From JABDMH01 sp965223215 (GTDB lineage: Bacteria > Bacteroidota > Bacteroidia > Chitinophagales > Saprospiraceae), in the NCBI GenBank assembly GCA_965223215.1, contig CBDCVZ010000010.1, positions 620,001-684,000 of the forward strand: DNA of 64,000 nt. Direction: 5' to 3'. The stretch's first letter is position 1; each line of letters starts with the position of its first letter. The translations under genes were made by a program, and so were the position numbers. The notes beneath the pieces are model-generated. The model made no database searches and was not told the DNA's origin. It worked only from the letters and a program-made list of their open reading frames with translations. This document shows, in pieces, positions 1 through 8,821 of this stretch.

Positions 1-181
1 AGTACAATTTTATCGGGATCTCTCTACAGTCGACCGGGTGGTTGGCGGTTCGGCTTATCGGTCTATCCCATTAGGGGTATTTCAATAACACCGGTTTTTT
101 ATACCAGCCATATTTCATCTTTTAGGATTAGAAATTACGGGATTAATATTGGTTATGGCATTTGATCTTAGCAACAAATAA

Positions 182-1570
182 TCAGTAATCTCTAAATGGT
201 CCGCGTGGTTCTGACGATTTCATTTCTTGTAACCAGGCGGCATATTTTTGTTGCATAAATAGGAGGGTGTCGGGCAGCCGCATCGAAAGGTCGGTTGACT
301 CATTGATATCTTCAGATAGATCATATAATTGTTTTCCTTCATCTGTTTGCAGGTATTTCCATGGGCCATATCGCACGGCTTTACTACCTCTAAAATCCCA
401 AAATAGCGCCCGTTCTGTTGAAGCCGAGTTGCCCCGACTTAACTGTGGCAAAAGACTGTGCCCATCTAAAATCAGTCGATTGGGTGCATCAATGCCCACC
501 ACTTCCAAAATGGTTGGAAAAATATCAAGGGCTGAGCAGAGCGAATTTAAATCCGTGTTTCTAACCTCATGCTCATTCGGAAGTTTAATAATGCAGGGTA
601 CACGAATGCCACCTTCCACCAAAAGACCTTTTCTGCCACGCAGGGGAGAATTATCAGATCCAATACCACCGCCATTATCCGAAAGAAAAATTATCATAGT
701 ATTTTCAGATAATCCATGTTCTTGCAAGGCTGTCCGTATCTGGCCGATGCAATAGTCCATATAGCTAACCGCAGCTCGATAGCCCTGCATTTGCTTTGCT
801 CATTTAGTGGACCCTTCCGGATATTTTTCTAGATAGTTTTTTGGTGCTTGCACAGAACTTCGGATGGCTGGATCGAGATTAGATGCAGAGTGGGGTGCAT
901 TAAATGGAAGGTAGAGAAAGAATGGTTTTTCCCAATGTTCTGCGATGAATTTAAGTGCTTCACGTGTAAATAATTCAGTAGTATAGACGCCTTTATCTTT
1001 TACGGTCGGGATGTTATCTTGATACATTGATGCGACACCGTAACGTTCGTGGGTAAAGTAGTCGATGCCAGTATTGACAAAGCCATAGAAGGATGTGAAG
1101 CCCTGTTGCAGTGGGAGATACCTCTTTAGTTGACCGAGATCCCATTTACCGAATATGCCACAACGATATCCATGCTGACTTAAAACTTCCGAGATTAGAA
1201 CCTCTCGCAAATCCATACCCAGGATTCGCTCGGGAGAAATACTGTATTCATATTCTGGATATAAGTATCCGTCATTTACGCGATCATTCCTGAACAGATC
1301 GTAGGTGCCGTTGCGATACGGATAACGACCCGTCAATAGACTACTTCTAGAGGGTGTACAGATTGGAGCCGTCACATAAAAATTGGTAAGACGTACACCT
1401 TCCGATGCGAGTTGATCTAAATGGGGGGTTTGAATTTCAGCGTTTCCATAGCAGCCCAGGTCGTGGTAGCCCTGATCGTCCGAAAAAATTAAGATAATAT
1501 TGGGAGATTGACCAGACATTATGGAGAGGTACAAAAGGACCGTGGCAAGCGACAAGAAGATTTTTCGCAT
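182..1570 (-). pseudogene. Sulfatase (S1 family) interrupted by an in-frame TGA
   Basis: The gene reads as a secreted formylglycine-dependent sulfatase, which would hydrolyse sulfate esters on polysaccharide fragments. The N-terminal part (1570 down to 800) has a signal peptide, the metal-binding Asp pair DDQGY at about residue 31, and the active-site motif CTPSR with Cys71. The C-terminal part (790 down to 182) continues with MDYCIGQI and the conserved SDNGGG motif. Both parts are in the same frame and are separated only by a TGA at 802-800 and three further codons; joined they give about 462 residues, normal for the family. The break falls just before the helix that carries the second metal-binding Asp-Asn, so neither half should be active alone. 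It is therefore called a nonsense-mutated pseudogene; a sequencing error is the main alternative. TGA is the normal stop in the same gene at 184-182, so recoding is unlikely. It is divergent from the next sulfatase. Confidence 0.85.
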
Positions 1571-1725
1571 ATAGCTCGAATTTTTTTGTTTGCTTAGTTA
1601 GCCAGGATGACTAGATTGAACAGCGCTAAAAATACCGATTTTGATCAGACTAGTCATCTAGGCATAAAAAGCGATTCAATTGACTTGATCTTTTTTTATC
1701 TTATGTTCATCTCTCTAGTTGTAAT

Positions 1726-3144
1726 ATGAACAAGGATCTTCTCTATCTGGTTTTTCTGGTCTGCTTTGCCTGCCGTTCAACCATTGATGCACCTCCACCG
1801 AGACCCAACCTTATTTTTATTATGGCAGACGACCTTGGATATGGTGACATTGAACCCTATGGACAGGAGAAGATCAGTACCCCAAGTTTGTCCCAGCTAG
1901 CCAGAAAAGGACTGACATTTACACAGTTTTATGCGGGCACTTCTGTCTGCGCTCCTTCCAGGGCGGTACTGATGACCGGTCTGCATACCGGGCATGTTGA
2001 AATCAGAGGGAACAAGCAATATCGAATACGCAACGGGCAGCATCCATTGAGCCCTGGGATTCCAACCCTGGCTTCAGTTTGCAAGGAAGCGGGGTATCAA
2101 ACCGGAATGATTGGTAAGTGGGGATTGGGAGATCCCAATACCATGGGTAAACCTTCGAATCATGGCTTTAATTATTTCTTTGGATATACCGACCAGGTGC
2201 TGGCTCATAATTATTGGCCCGAGTACTTATGGCGAAATGATGAGAAAGTCTTCTTAGAAAATGAAGTGAATTACCTGGATACCTCAGCATGGCATGATGG
2301 ACTGGGCAGCTACTCGACCGTCAAAAAGGATTACAGTCATGATCTCTTCATGGCGGAAGCTCAAGACTTTATTGAAAGGAATCAGGATACATCTTTCTTT
2401 CTTTACTTGCCACTTACCATACCACATGACAATGGAGAGCAGATTGACAGCATGGTTTTTGAGGTGCCGAGTCAAGGAAAATATGCACAGGAGGCTTGGC
2501 ACAAAAAAGAGCGGGACTACGCTGCCATGATCACCCGGATGGATGAGGGTATTGGCCAAATTATGGATTTACTCGATGATCTCTCCTTGCGGGAAAAGAC
2601 CTTGATTTTCTTTACCTCAGACAATGGACCGATGCGACAGAATGAGACGACCGCTTTCTTTGATAGCAATGGACCTTTGCGCGGTGGCAAAAGAGACCTT
2701 TATGAAGGGGGCATCCGCGTACCCATGATTGTCTCATGGCCTGGAATCATTCCGGGAGGTGGTCGGAGTACACATCCGGGAGCCTTCTGGGACATCCTTC
2801 CTACCGTAGCTGATCTACTCTCCGTAGAATTACCGGCGCAGATAGACGGCCTATCATTTTTGCCGATCTTACTGCTGAAAGGAGATCAAAAGGTCCACAA
2901 TTATTTGTACTGGGAATTTCATGAGGGAAGCGGTAGTCAGGCGATTCGCATGGGGGATCTCAAAGGGGTCCGTAACAATATGAATGCGTGGCCTAATACT
3001 ACTTGGGAAATCTTTGATTTAGCCGAAGACCCGTCAGAACGATCTGACATCGCCGCTGACAGGAGCGATATCCTGGCTACTTTCGATTCATTGGCCCTGG
3101 CTGCACGCACGAGTTCAACCCTGTTTCCTTTCCCGATTGACTAA
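1726..3144 (+). CDS. Lipoprotein sulfatase (arylsulfatase, S1 family)
   Basis: A 472-residue sulfatase that would remove sulfate esters outside the cytoplasm. A short signal peptide ends in a lipobox with Cys16 (LVCFAC), so it is probably an outer-membrane or surface lipoprotein. The metal site starts at MADDLGYGD (Asp35-Asp36), the modifiable cysteine lies in CAPSRAVLMTG at Cys75, which fits the CxPxR consensus for formylglycine formation, and TSDNGP supplies the later metal ligands near residue 300. The GGIRVPMIVSWPG block near residue 335 is typical of the family. The start is an ATG directly ahead of the signal peptide. It opens a plus-strand run with another sulfatase and a PhoD-like phosphatase. 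The exact substrate cannot be read from the sequence. Confidence 0.92.
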   Translation: MNKDLLYLVFLVCFACRSTIDAPPPRPNLIFIMADDLGYGDIEPYGQEKISTPSLSQLARKGLTFTQFYAGTSVCAPSRAVLMTGLHTGHVEIRGNKQYRIRNGQHPLSPGIPTLASVCKEAGYQTGMIGKWGLGDPNTMGKPSNHGFNYFFGYTDQVLAHNYWPEYLWRNDEKVFLENEVNYLDTSAWHDGLGSYSTVKKDYSHDLFMAEAQDFIERNQDTSFFLYLPLTIPHDNGEQIDSMVFEVPSQGKYAQEAWHKKERDYAAMITRMDEGIGQIMDLLDDLSLREKTLIFFTSDNGPMRQNETTAFFDSNGPLRGGKRDLYEGGIRVPMIVSWPGIIPGGGRSTHPGAFWDILPTVADLLSVELPAQIDGLSFLPILLLKGDQKVHNYLYWEFHEGSGSQAIRMGDLKGVRNNMNAWPNTTWEIFDLAEDPSERSDIAADRSDILATFDSLALAARTSSTLFPFPID

Positions 3145-3289
3145 TCGATGACCGTGTCAAGTTTAGTGTGACTGTGCCTCACAAAAATCAACCATGGACC
3201 GCACTTAGATGCTTAATGACCACTTTGAAATGGACCTGAAAACTTATAGGAAAAGAACAAGTTTACTCGATCTTAACCACATTGATTCA

Positions 3290-4861
3290 GTGCTGAGATC
3301 CAAGTACATCCTTTTTGGATGCTTGCTGCTCTTGTGGATGGGTTGCATAAAACCATCCACTGAAAAAACTGCCTACCAAAACGTCTTGGTCATCGTAGGG
3401 GATGATCATGCGATCTCTGCGATGGGTGCTTATGGCAACAATATCATCAAGACACCTAATTTAGATGCTTTAGCCCACTCCGGGGCTTTATTCAAGAATG
3501 CTTATTCCAGTTCGCCCTTGTGCAGTGCATCGCGTCAGTCACTGCTTACCGGGAAATATCCTCATGCGACTGGTGTCAACCTATTATTCACGCCCTTTGA
3601 TGATCACAGCAACGAAACATTGGCTGAGCACTTACAGGCATTTCGTTTTCGGACGGCTTTAATAGGAAAGCAGCATTTCAATACTTGGATTTGGCGAGAC
3701 TTGTACCAGAATGGTTTGCCAAAATTTGGTTTCGATACACTCATCGATCAAGAGGCATACCGAAACTATCTTGACTCCAACCCGGTGCCTGAATTACCGA
3801 AGGATGTGGCAACCTTTTCACGAGACCGTTCCGACATTCCCTTAAACGTGGCCAGGATGAATCCGAATGCAAGGCCACATCCCTATCCGGATAGTCATGC
3901 GAAAGGTACCTTTCTGGCCCGCTCAGCAATCGATTTTATTCAGAGTAACAAAGATCATCGATGGATGGCCTGGCTGGCATTTAACGAACCACATGCACCA
4001 TTTGCATTTCCGGTAGAGTATGCCAACTTCTATGATCCCGACGAGATGGTGATTCCCGAGAGTGGGCCCGAAGATGATCGTTGGATTCCCGAGCGCTTTA
4101 GGGGGTTTACCGATGAGGAGATACGGGGTATCATTGCAGCTTACTATTCCTCCGTGACATTTATGGACAAAAACGTTGGCATGGTGATGGAGGCCCTGGA
4201 AAGATCGGGTGAATTGGAGGAGACATTAATAGTTTACTTAGGCGATCAGGGATATTTACTTTATGACCACAAACGTTTTGAAAAGCATACCATGTGGTCT
4301 CAAGCCATCAAGGCACCCCTCATCATCAAGGGCAAGAACATTCCAGCTGCTCGGTTCGACGATCTAGTCGAATTTGTTGATTTGGCTCCAACCATTTGCG
4401 AAGCACTTGGCTTGGACCCGATGACAGCGGCACAGGGACATAGTTTTTATCCATTGGTCAGCAAAAGCAAAGGTAGCTCGGGGCAGAAAAAATATGTTTT
4501 TGCTGAATATTTAGAGGACAACAAAGCCATGATTGCGAATAAGCGATGGAAATACATTTTTTCAACGGGTAAACGTGATCTCGGCCAGGGTTATGCGACC
4601 GGATATGGCCCTTCAGGTATTATCCACCGTCTTTATGACTTAAAGCAAGATCCTATGGAGTTAAAAAATGTCGCTTCACAATATCCCGACACGTTGCATA
4701 CTTTGAAGGAAGCCATGCTCCAGAAATTTCATGAGACACATCCTGGTGCTTCAAAAGTTCCTCCCGAACTTTCCTTGGATGGGAAACTGGTCTGGTTTTG
4801 CGAGCCTAGAGATATCGGTGCTGAGTATGGAGGTCAACCCTTGCGAACCTTTTACGAATAG
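3290..4861 (+). CDS. Lipoprotein sulfatase with a CSASR active-site motif
   Basis: A sulfatase of about 523 residues. An upstream ATG at 3209 would put 45 residues in front of the lipobox cysteine; the in-frame GTG at 3290 gives a compact signal (SKYILFGCLLLLWMGC) with the lipobox Cys at residue 19, so GTG is chosen here, without a clear ribosome-binding site to prove it. Metal-binding Asp residues are in VGDDHAIS. The active-site motif is CSASRQSLLTGKYPHATG: it is CxAxR rather than CxPxR, a form associated with the radical-SAM anaerobic maturases (anSME) rather than with FGE. YLGDQGYLLYDHKRFEKHTMW gives the later metal ligands and a substrate-loop His/Lys cluster. It lies 145 bases downstream of the previous sulfatase and probably belongs to the same group. 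No maturase is in the window. Confidence 0.88.
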   Translation: MLRSKYILFGCLLLLWMGCIKPSTEKTAYQNVLVIVGDDHAISAMGAYGNNIIKTPNLDALAHSGALFKNAYSSSPLCSASRQSLLTGKYPHATGVNLLFTPFDDHSNETLAEHLQAFRFRTALIGKQHFNTWIWRDLYQNGLPKFGFDTLIDQEAYRNYLDSNPVPELPKDVATFSRDRSDIPLNVARMNPNARPHPYPDSHAKGTFLARSAIDFIQSNKDHRWMAWLAFNEPHAPFAFPVEYANFYDPDEMVIPESGPEDDRWIPERFRGFTDEEIRGIIAAYYSSVTFMDKNVGMVMEALERSGELEETLIVYLGDQGYLLYDHKRFEKHTMWSQAIKAPLIIKGKNIPAARFDDLVEFVDLAPTICEALGLDPMTAAQGHSFYPLVSKSKGSSGQKKYVFAEYLEDNKAMIANKRWKYIFSTGKRDLGQGYATGYGPSGIIHRLYDLKQDPMELKNVASQYPDTLHTLKEAMLQKFHETHPGASKVPPELSLDGKLVWFCEPRDIGAEYGGQPLRTFYE

Positions 4862-4942
4862 TTGCCAGCCGGCTCATCGTCAGGAAAAGCAAGCATACAG
4901 GATGCAAAATTAAACTTTACATTAGCCTTATAATCGAAAATC

Positions 4943-6559
4943 ATGAGGATACGAGTTCAGATCGTCTATTTGGTCTTTCTTCTAGGTGCATGCATGAACC
5001 CAGACAAAAGTGCTGATCGGCAGCCTCCAGTCATAGCTCCCTTCAGCGATCTTGATACCCTGGCCACCAATGACTGGTGGAATAGAGGTGCTAATCCCAT
5101 CATTGATCTCAAAGTTCCTCGTGATCAAGTGGTGGCCTTCGGCATCTACACAGTCTCTGAAAACACCCTGAAATTATCCGCACAATTATTTCCACTTTAT
5201 CCAGATGAAAGTCGCGAGGTTCGTCTCGAGATCAAAGAGGGTGATGGCTGGAAAGAAATCCAACGCCGAAAAGTTAACGATCTGGGATGGTCTGCGCTAT
5301 TTCGAGTTGAAGATTGGGATTCAAGTCGTGACGTTGCCTATAGATTAAGACATGCTTCCGATGCCATGTTCGAAGGAGTTGTTCGCCGAGATCCCATCGA
5401 TAAGGAAGTGATTAAGCTGGCGGCTTTTTCGTGCAATAGCAATAAAGACCGGGGGGACCGGGCAAACTACCTTCGCAACGTCAGCCATCATGATCCCGAC
5501 CTCCTGTTTTTTGCTGGTGATCAGTCTTATGATCACAAAGAACATACGGCAGCTTGGCTAAAGTGGGGTGTCCAGTTTCGGGATTTATTCCGCAGTCGAC
5601 CTTGTATCACCATCCCAGATGATCACGATATTGGCCAAGGAAATATTTGGGGAGAATATGGTAAAAAATCAAAGTCACAGGCTGGATCGGATGGTGGTTA
5701 TTTTTTTGATCACAACTATGTGAAAATGGTAGAGCGATGCCAAACAGCACATTTGCCAGATCCTTTTGATCCTGATCCTATCAAACAGGGCATTGGTGTT
5801 TATTTTACTGATCTCAATGTGGGTGGGGTGGATTTTGCCATTATTGAAGACCGTAAATTCAAGTCTGGTCCCGAGGGCAAGATTCCGCAACAGGGCCCTC
5901 GACCGGACCACATTCGCAATCCTGACTACGATCCCACATCTGTTGATGTACCAGGACTTGAGTTGCTGGGTGCACGCCAACTAAATTTTTTACAAAATTG
6001 GGGGGCCAAGCCGGGTGTCGAAATGCGGGCAGTACTGTCTCAAACTGGTTTTTGTGGAGGTGCGCATTTGCATGGCAAAAAAGAGAATCGACTGCATGCC
6101 GACATGGACTCAAACGGTTGGCCCCAGTCCGGCAGAAATAAAGCACTCAAGGCCATCAAAGCAGCAGGAGCCGTGCATGTTGCCGGTGATCAACACTTGG
6201 CAACGGTCATTAGACATGGCATCGAAGATTTTGATGACGGCCCCTGGGCCTTTGTCGTTCCCGCCATAGTCAATAACTATTACAGTAGGTGGTGGTGGCC
6301 TGAGAACGAGCAACCAGGTCGAAACCACAATGATAAATTGCCTTGGACGGGTCAATACCTAGATGGATTTGCCAATAAAATTACCATGCACGCCTACGCC
6401 AATCCGGATGGCCCCTCCAATGGTGCCGGCTATGGTCTGATCAAATTCAATAAATCGAAAAAGGAGGTGACCTTTGAATGTTGGCCACGCTACCAAGATG
6501 TGACTCAAGAGGATGCTTCACAATTTGTTGGTTGGCCCATGACCGTGGCGGTCGATTAG
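4943..6559 (+). CDS. PhoD-like metallophosphatase lipoprotein
   Basis: A 538-residue protein of the PhoD-like calcineurin-fold phosphoesterase family, expected to cleave phosphomono- or diesters in the periplasm or on the surface. The start has a lipoprotein signal with lipobox LLGAC at about Cys17. An N-terminal beta-rich domain (residues about 35-150) is followed by the metallophosphatase core: FSCNS, FFAGDQSYDH, the diagnostic PDDHDIGQGNIWGEYGK block near residue 230, and VAGDQHLATVIRHG near residue 415, which supply the metal ligands. It follows two sulfatases on the same strand after 81 bases, so sulfate and phosphate esters may be removed from the same kind of material. The precise substrate is unknown. 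Confidence 0.85.
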   Translation: MRIRVQIVYLVFLLGACMNPDKSADRQPPVIAPFSDLDTLATNDWWNRGANPIIDLKVPRDQVVAFGIYTVSENTLKLSAQLFPLYPDESREVRLEIKEGDGWKEIQRRKVNDLGWSALFRVEDWDSSRDVAYRLRHASDAMFEGVVRRDPIDKEVIKLAAFSCNSNKDRGDRANYLRNVSHHDPDLLFFAGDQSYDHKEHTAAWLKWGVQFRDLFRSRPCITIPDDHDIGQGNIWGEYGKKSKSQAGSDGGYFFDHNYVKMVERCQTAHLPDPFDPDPIKQGIGVYFTDLNVGGVDFAIIEDRKFKSGPEGKIPQQGPRPDHIRNPDYDPTSVDVPGLELLGARQLNFLQNWGAKPGVEMRAVLSQTGFCGGAHLHGKKENRLHADMDSNGWPQSGRNKALKAIKAAGAVHVAGDQHLATVIRHGIEDFDDGPWAFVVPAIVNNYYSRWWWPENEQPGRNHNDKLPWTGQYLDGFANKITMHAYANPDGPSNGAGYGLIKFNKSKKEVTFECWPRYQDVTQEDASQFVGWPMTVAVD

Positions 6560-6669
6560 ACGATCATAGCCGATAAAGCTCAAACTTTCATGAGGACGGG
6601 CCCCGGCTCCTGCAGATAATAAAGCATGGTTTATAGGTCACTTCCGACCACCGGACATATTTAAAATTC

Positions 6670-6677
6670 TACATTTG
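6670..6677 (+). promoter_or_regulatory. Candidate -7 promoter element for the DUF2911 gene
   Basis: TACATTTG matches the Bacteroidota -7 consensus TAnnTTTG exactly and lies 33 bases before the start codon at 6711. I see no convincing -33 TTG at the usual spacing, so this is a motif match only. Confidence 0.4.
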
Positions 6678-6710
6678 TAGCTCATCACAAATTTCAAACA
6701 GCTATCAGAT

Positions 6711-7847
6711 ATGAAAAATTTAACGATTGTCTTTGGTTTATTTGCACTGGCTTTCTTGGTCAGTGATCCGGTCATGGCACAAGACCTGGAGTTTCCAGAA
6801 CTGGATAAGAGCTCTTTGGATATGGCTCATTATCCTCCACAGGCCGCTTTTAACAACTACCTGGATGAAAAGCAAGACTTAAAGGTCAAGGTCCTTTATT
6901 CGCGTCCGAAAAAAAATGATCGCGCCATTTTTGGTGGTTTAGTTCCTTATGGTCAGGTTTGGCGGTTGGGAGCAAATGAAGGTACAGAAGTCACCTTTTA
7001 CAGCGGGGTAGAGATCGGCGGCGTTTCTCTCAGACCGGGTACTTATACGGTGCGTGCACAGGTTAATCCGAATCATTGGAACGTCATATTCTCCGAGGAA
7101 CGACATGTCGCTGGTGCTGCCAACATGGATCCCACCAAAGAAGTGGTCCATGCCACAGCCAAAGTCAGTCACGTGGCAAAAGGAAATGAGTCCTTTACCA
7201 TTGGCTTTCAAAAAGTAGATGAAGACCATTGCAACCTGCTGATGGCTTGGGACCATACGGTAGCAACCCTTCCTATTAGCTTTAATCCGGTCACTATGCG
7301 AGGAGATGATGCCAGTCCTTTGGATTTAGTGCAATATCCCAGTGGTTCGAGATTTCAGAATTTCCTGAAAGAGGAGGAGAAAGCAGCCAATGTTCCGAAA
7401 GTGCGCGTTGTTTATAGCCGACCTCAAAAGAAAGGACGCAAGATCTTTGGCGAACTCGTAAAATATGGTGAAACATGGCGTTTGGGAGCCAATGAGACCA
7501 CAGAGATCACCTTCTTCGAGGATGTGGTCATTGGCGGAAAAGATGTTAAAAAGGGCACCTATGGACTGTTTGCAAAGGTAGACAAGGACACCTGGGAATA
7601 CGTAGTGCACAAGAACTTACCTTCATGGGGATCAGCCAATCACGATGAATCATCCAACGTAGCATCGATTACTGTACCGGTAGAAACGGCTCCCAAAACA
7701 TTGGAAGCATTGTCGATGACCTTTCACAAGGCGGGCGATGATGAAGTGCACTTAGTTACTGCCTGGGATCAAGTGATGACCAAACTTCCGATTATGCTGG
7801 CAAAAGAAGAAGATGTTTATGCTGCACCTAAGGGTGATGGTAATTAG
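6711..7847 (+). CDS. Secreted tandem DUF2911 protein
   Basis: A 378-residue exported protein (signal peptide MKNLTIVFGLFALAFLVSDP to about residue 23) made of two copies of the DUF2911 domain. Copy one spans about residues 35-195 and copy two about 200-365. Both contain the same blocks: YSRPKK..R.IFGGLVPYGQVWRLGANE in copy one and YSRPQK..RKIFGELVKYGETWRLGANE in copy two, then the GTYTV / GTYGL strand, and each ends with an AWD..... LP motif. DUF2911 has no established biochemical role that I know; it is common in secreted Bacteroidota proteins. A hairpin terminator follows at 7893. No partner is obvious; the upstream PhoD-like gene is 150 bases away and probably separately transcribed. Confidence 0.88.
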   Translation: MKNLTIVFGLFALAFLVSDPVMAQDLEFPELDKSSLDMAHYPPQAAFNNYLDEKQDLKVKVLYSRPKKNDRAIFGGLVPYGQVWRLGANEGTEVTFYSGVEIGGVSLRPGTYTVRAQVNPNHWNVIFSEERHVAGAANMDPTKEVVHATAKVSHVAKGNESFTIGFQKVDEDHCNLLMAWDHTVATLPISFNPVTMRGDDASPLDLVQYPSGSRFQNFLKEEEKAANVPKVRVVYSRPQKKGRKIFGELVKYGETWRLGANETTEITFFEDVVIGGKDVKKGTYGLFAKVDKDTWEYVVHKNLPSWGSANHDESSNVASITVPVETAPKTLEALSMTFHKAGDDEVHLVTAWDQVMTKLPIMLAKEEDVYAAPKGDGN

Positions 7848-7892
7848 CCGGGGTAAGGAATAGCAAGGTCCCTTATATAAAAATGTTAACCT

Positions 7893-7923
7893 GGGCAGAT
7901 TCAGAAGATGGATCTGCCCTTTT
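7893..7923 (+). terminator. Rho-independent terminator after the DUF2911 gene
   Basis: GGGCAGAT at 7893-7900 pairs perfectly with ATCTGCCC at 7912-7919 and is followed by TTTT, 46 bases after the stop codon. Confidence 0.75.
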
Positions 7924-8025
7924 CCCTTAGCATTGAGCTAATGCATGGTGCCATTCCAGTTCAGAGGCATGATCAAATTATCAATCGCAGGTAAACACCA
8001 TTGCGGAAACCAAATTAGGAGGCCA

Positions 8026-8787
8026 TTATTGATCGTGTGAGATCAGTGGTCCGTTATCGCTTTGTTCTGCTAAGGAATTTATTTGGTCGATCCATTCTTC
8101 GGGGATCTCCTTAATAATCGCACTCAACCGACTATCCCACATCGAGGAGATATGTTGCATCTCGCTTTCTTCAAATCGCTTTTCGATTAGTTCTTGGGTT
8201 GCACTTTTATAAATAACTACATCAATGGGAAAACCAACATCGTTGGCACTCACCCTGGTGCTATCAAAGGAAAGAAATCCAGTTTTCAAGGCAAATCGCA
8301 GGGTCGATTCGTACTTAATAGTGCGGTTTAGAATCGGTTTACCATAGCCAGAGTTGCCGATGATGGCAAAGGGGGCATAATCTCCAATTTCGATCCAATT
8401 GCCCTCCGGGTAGAGCAAAAAAAGCTTGTGATCTTTGTCTTTGTCGAGTTTGCCTCCGACGATTGTAAATAAATTGAAGGTTAGACCAGAAGCAGTCAGT
8501 TCTGCTTTGTCTTCCTGGCCAACACGACGAAGCTGGACCCCGAATGCATTAACCGCCTGATACATCTTCTCAAAATTCTGATGCTCATTTTCGAGTATTT
8601 CTTCGAAGTATGTGACGGCTTTGTCCCTGATAGAACGAAGCCCGGAGGTCATTAGAAAAAGCGAACCTTCCGATCCGGAGTACAGGGTAATTTTCTTAGC
8701 TGTGGTCGTCTCCGTTCCGGAGGTGATGCGCGTGTCAGCAATAGCTACCAGTCCCTCCTTCACTCTAATGCCAAGGCAAAATGTCAT
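8026..8787 (-). CDS. Anbu-type proteasome-like Ntn-hydrolase
   Basis: A 253-residue member of the bacterial proteasome-related Anbu family (COG3484). Removal of Met1 would expose Thr2 as the N-terminal nucleophile (MTFCLGIRVKEGLVAIADTR). Asp18 in ADTR and Lys31/Lys32 in TTAKKI stand where the catalytic Asp17 and Lys33 of proteasome beta subunits are expected. Family members form self-compartmentalised rings, but clear peptidase activity has been hard to show. It is the last gene of a minus-strand run ATP-grasp, Alpha-E, Anbu, 34 bases after the Alpha-E gene, exactly the neighbourhood known for this family. The role predicted from context (Iyer and colleagues, 2009) is to process a peptide or tag made by the neighbouring ligases. 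It is cytoplasmic, with no signal peptide. Confidence 0.9.
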   Translation of the reverse strand: MTFCLGIRVKEGLVAIADTRITSGTETTTAKKITLYSGSEGSLFLMTSGLRSIRDKAVTYFEEILENEHQNFEKMYQAVNAFGVQLRRVGQEDKAELTASGLTFNLFTIVGGKLDKDKDHKLFLLYPEGNWIEIGDYAPFAIIGNSGYGKPILNRTIKYESTLRFALKTGFLSFDSTRVSANDVGFPIDVVIYKSATQELIEKRFEESEMQHISSMWDSRLSAIIKEIPEEWIDQINSLAEQSDNGPLISHDQ

Positions 8788-8821
8788 ATCTGAATTGCTT
8801 GAAAAGAGGTTGTAAAAATAG

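Noticed and set aside
1..181. A gene at the left edge of the window
   Set aside because: No frame with protein-like features could be read; it is simply the region after the sulfatase end.
800..802. TGA as a selenocysteine or recoded codon in the first sulfatase
   Set aside because: Sulfatases have no selenocysteine at this place, no SECIS-like hairpin is evident just downstream, and TGA ends other genes here normally.
182..4861. Sulfatases as part of the GH144/SusCD locus
   Set aside because: They are about 15 kb away, separated by the Anbu locus, and beta-1,2-glucan is not known to be sulfated.
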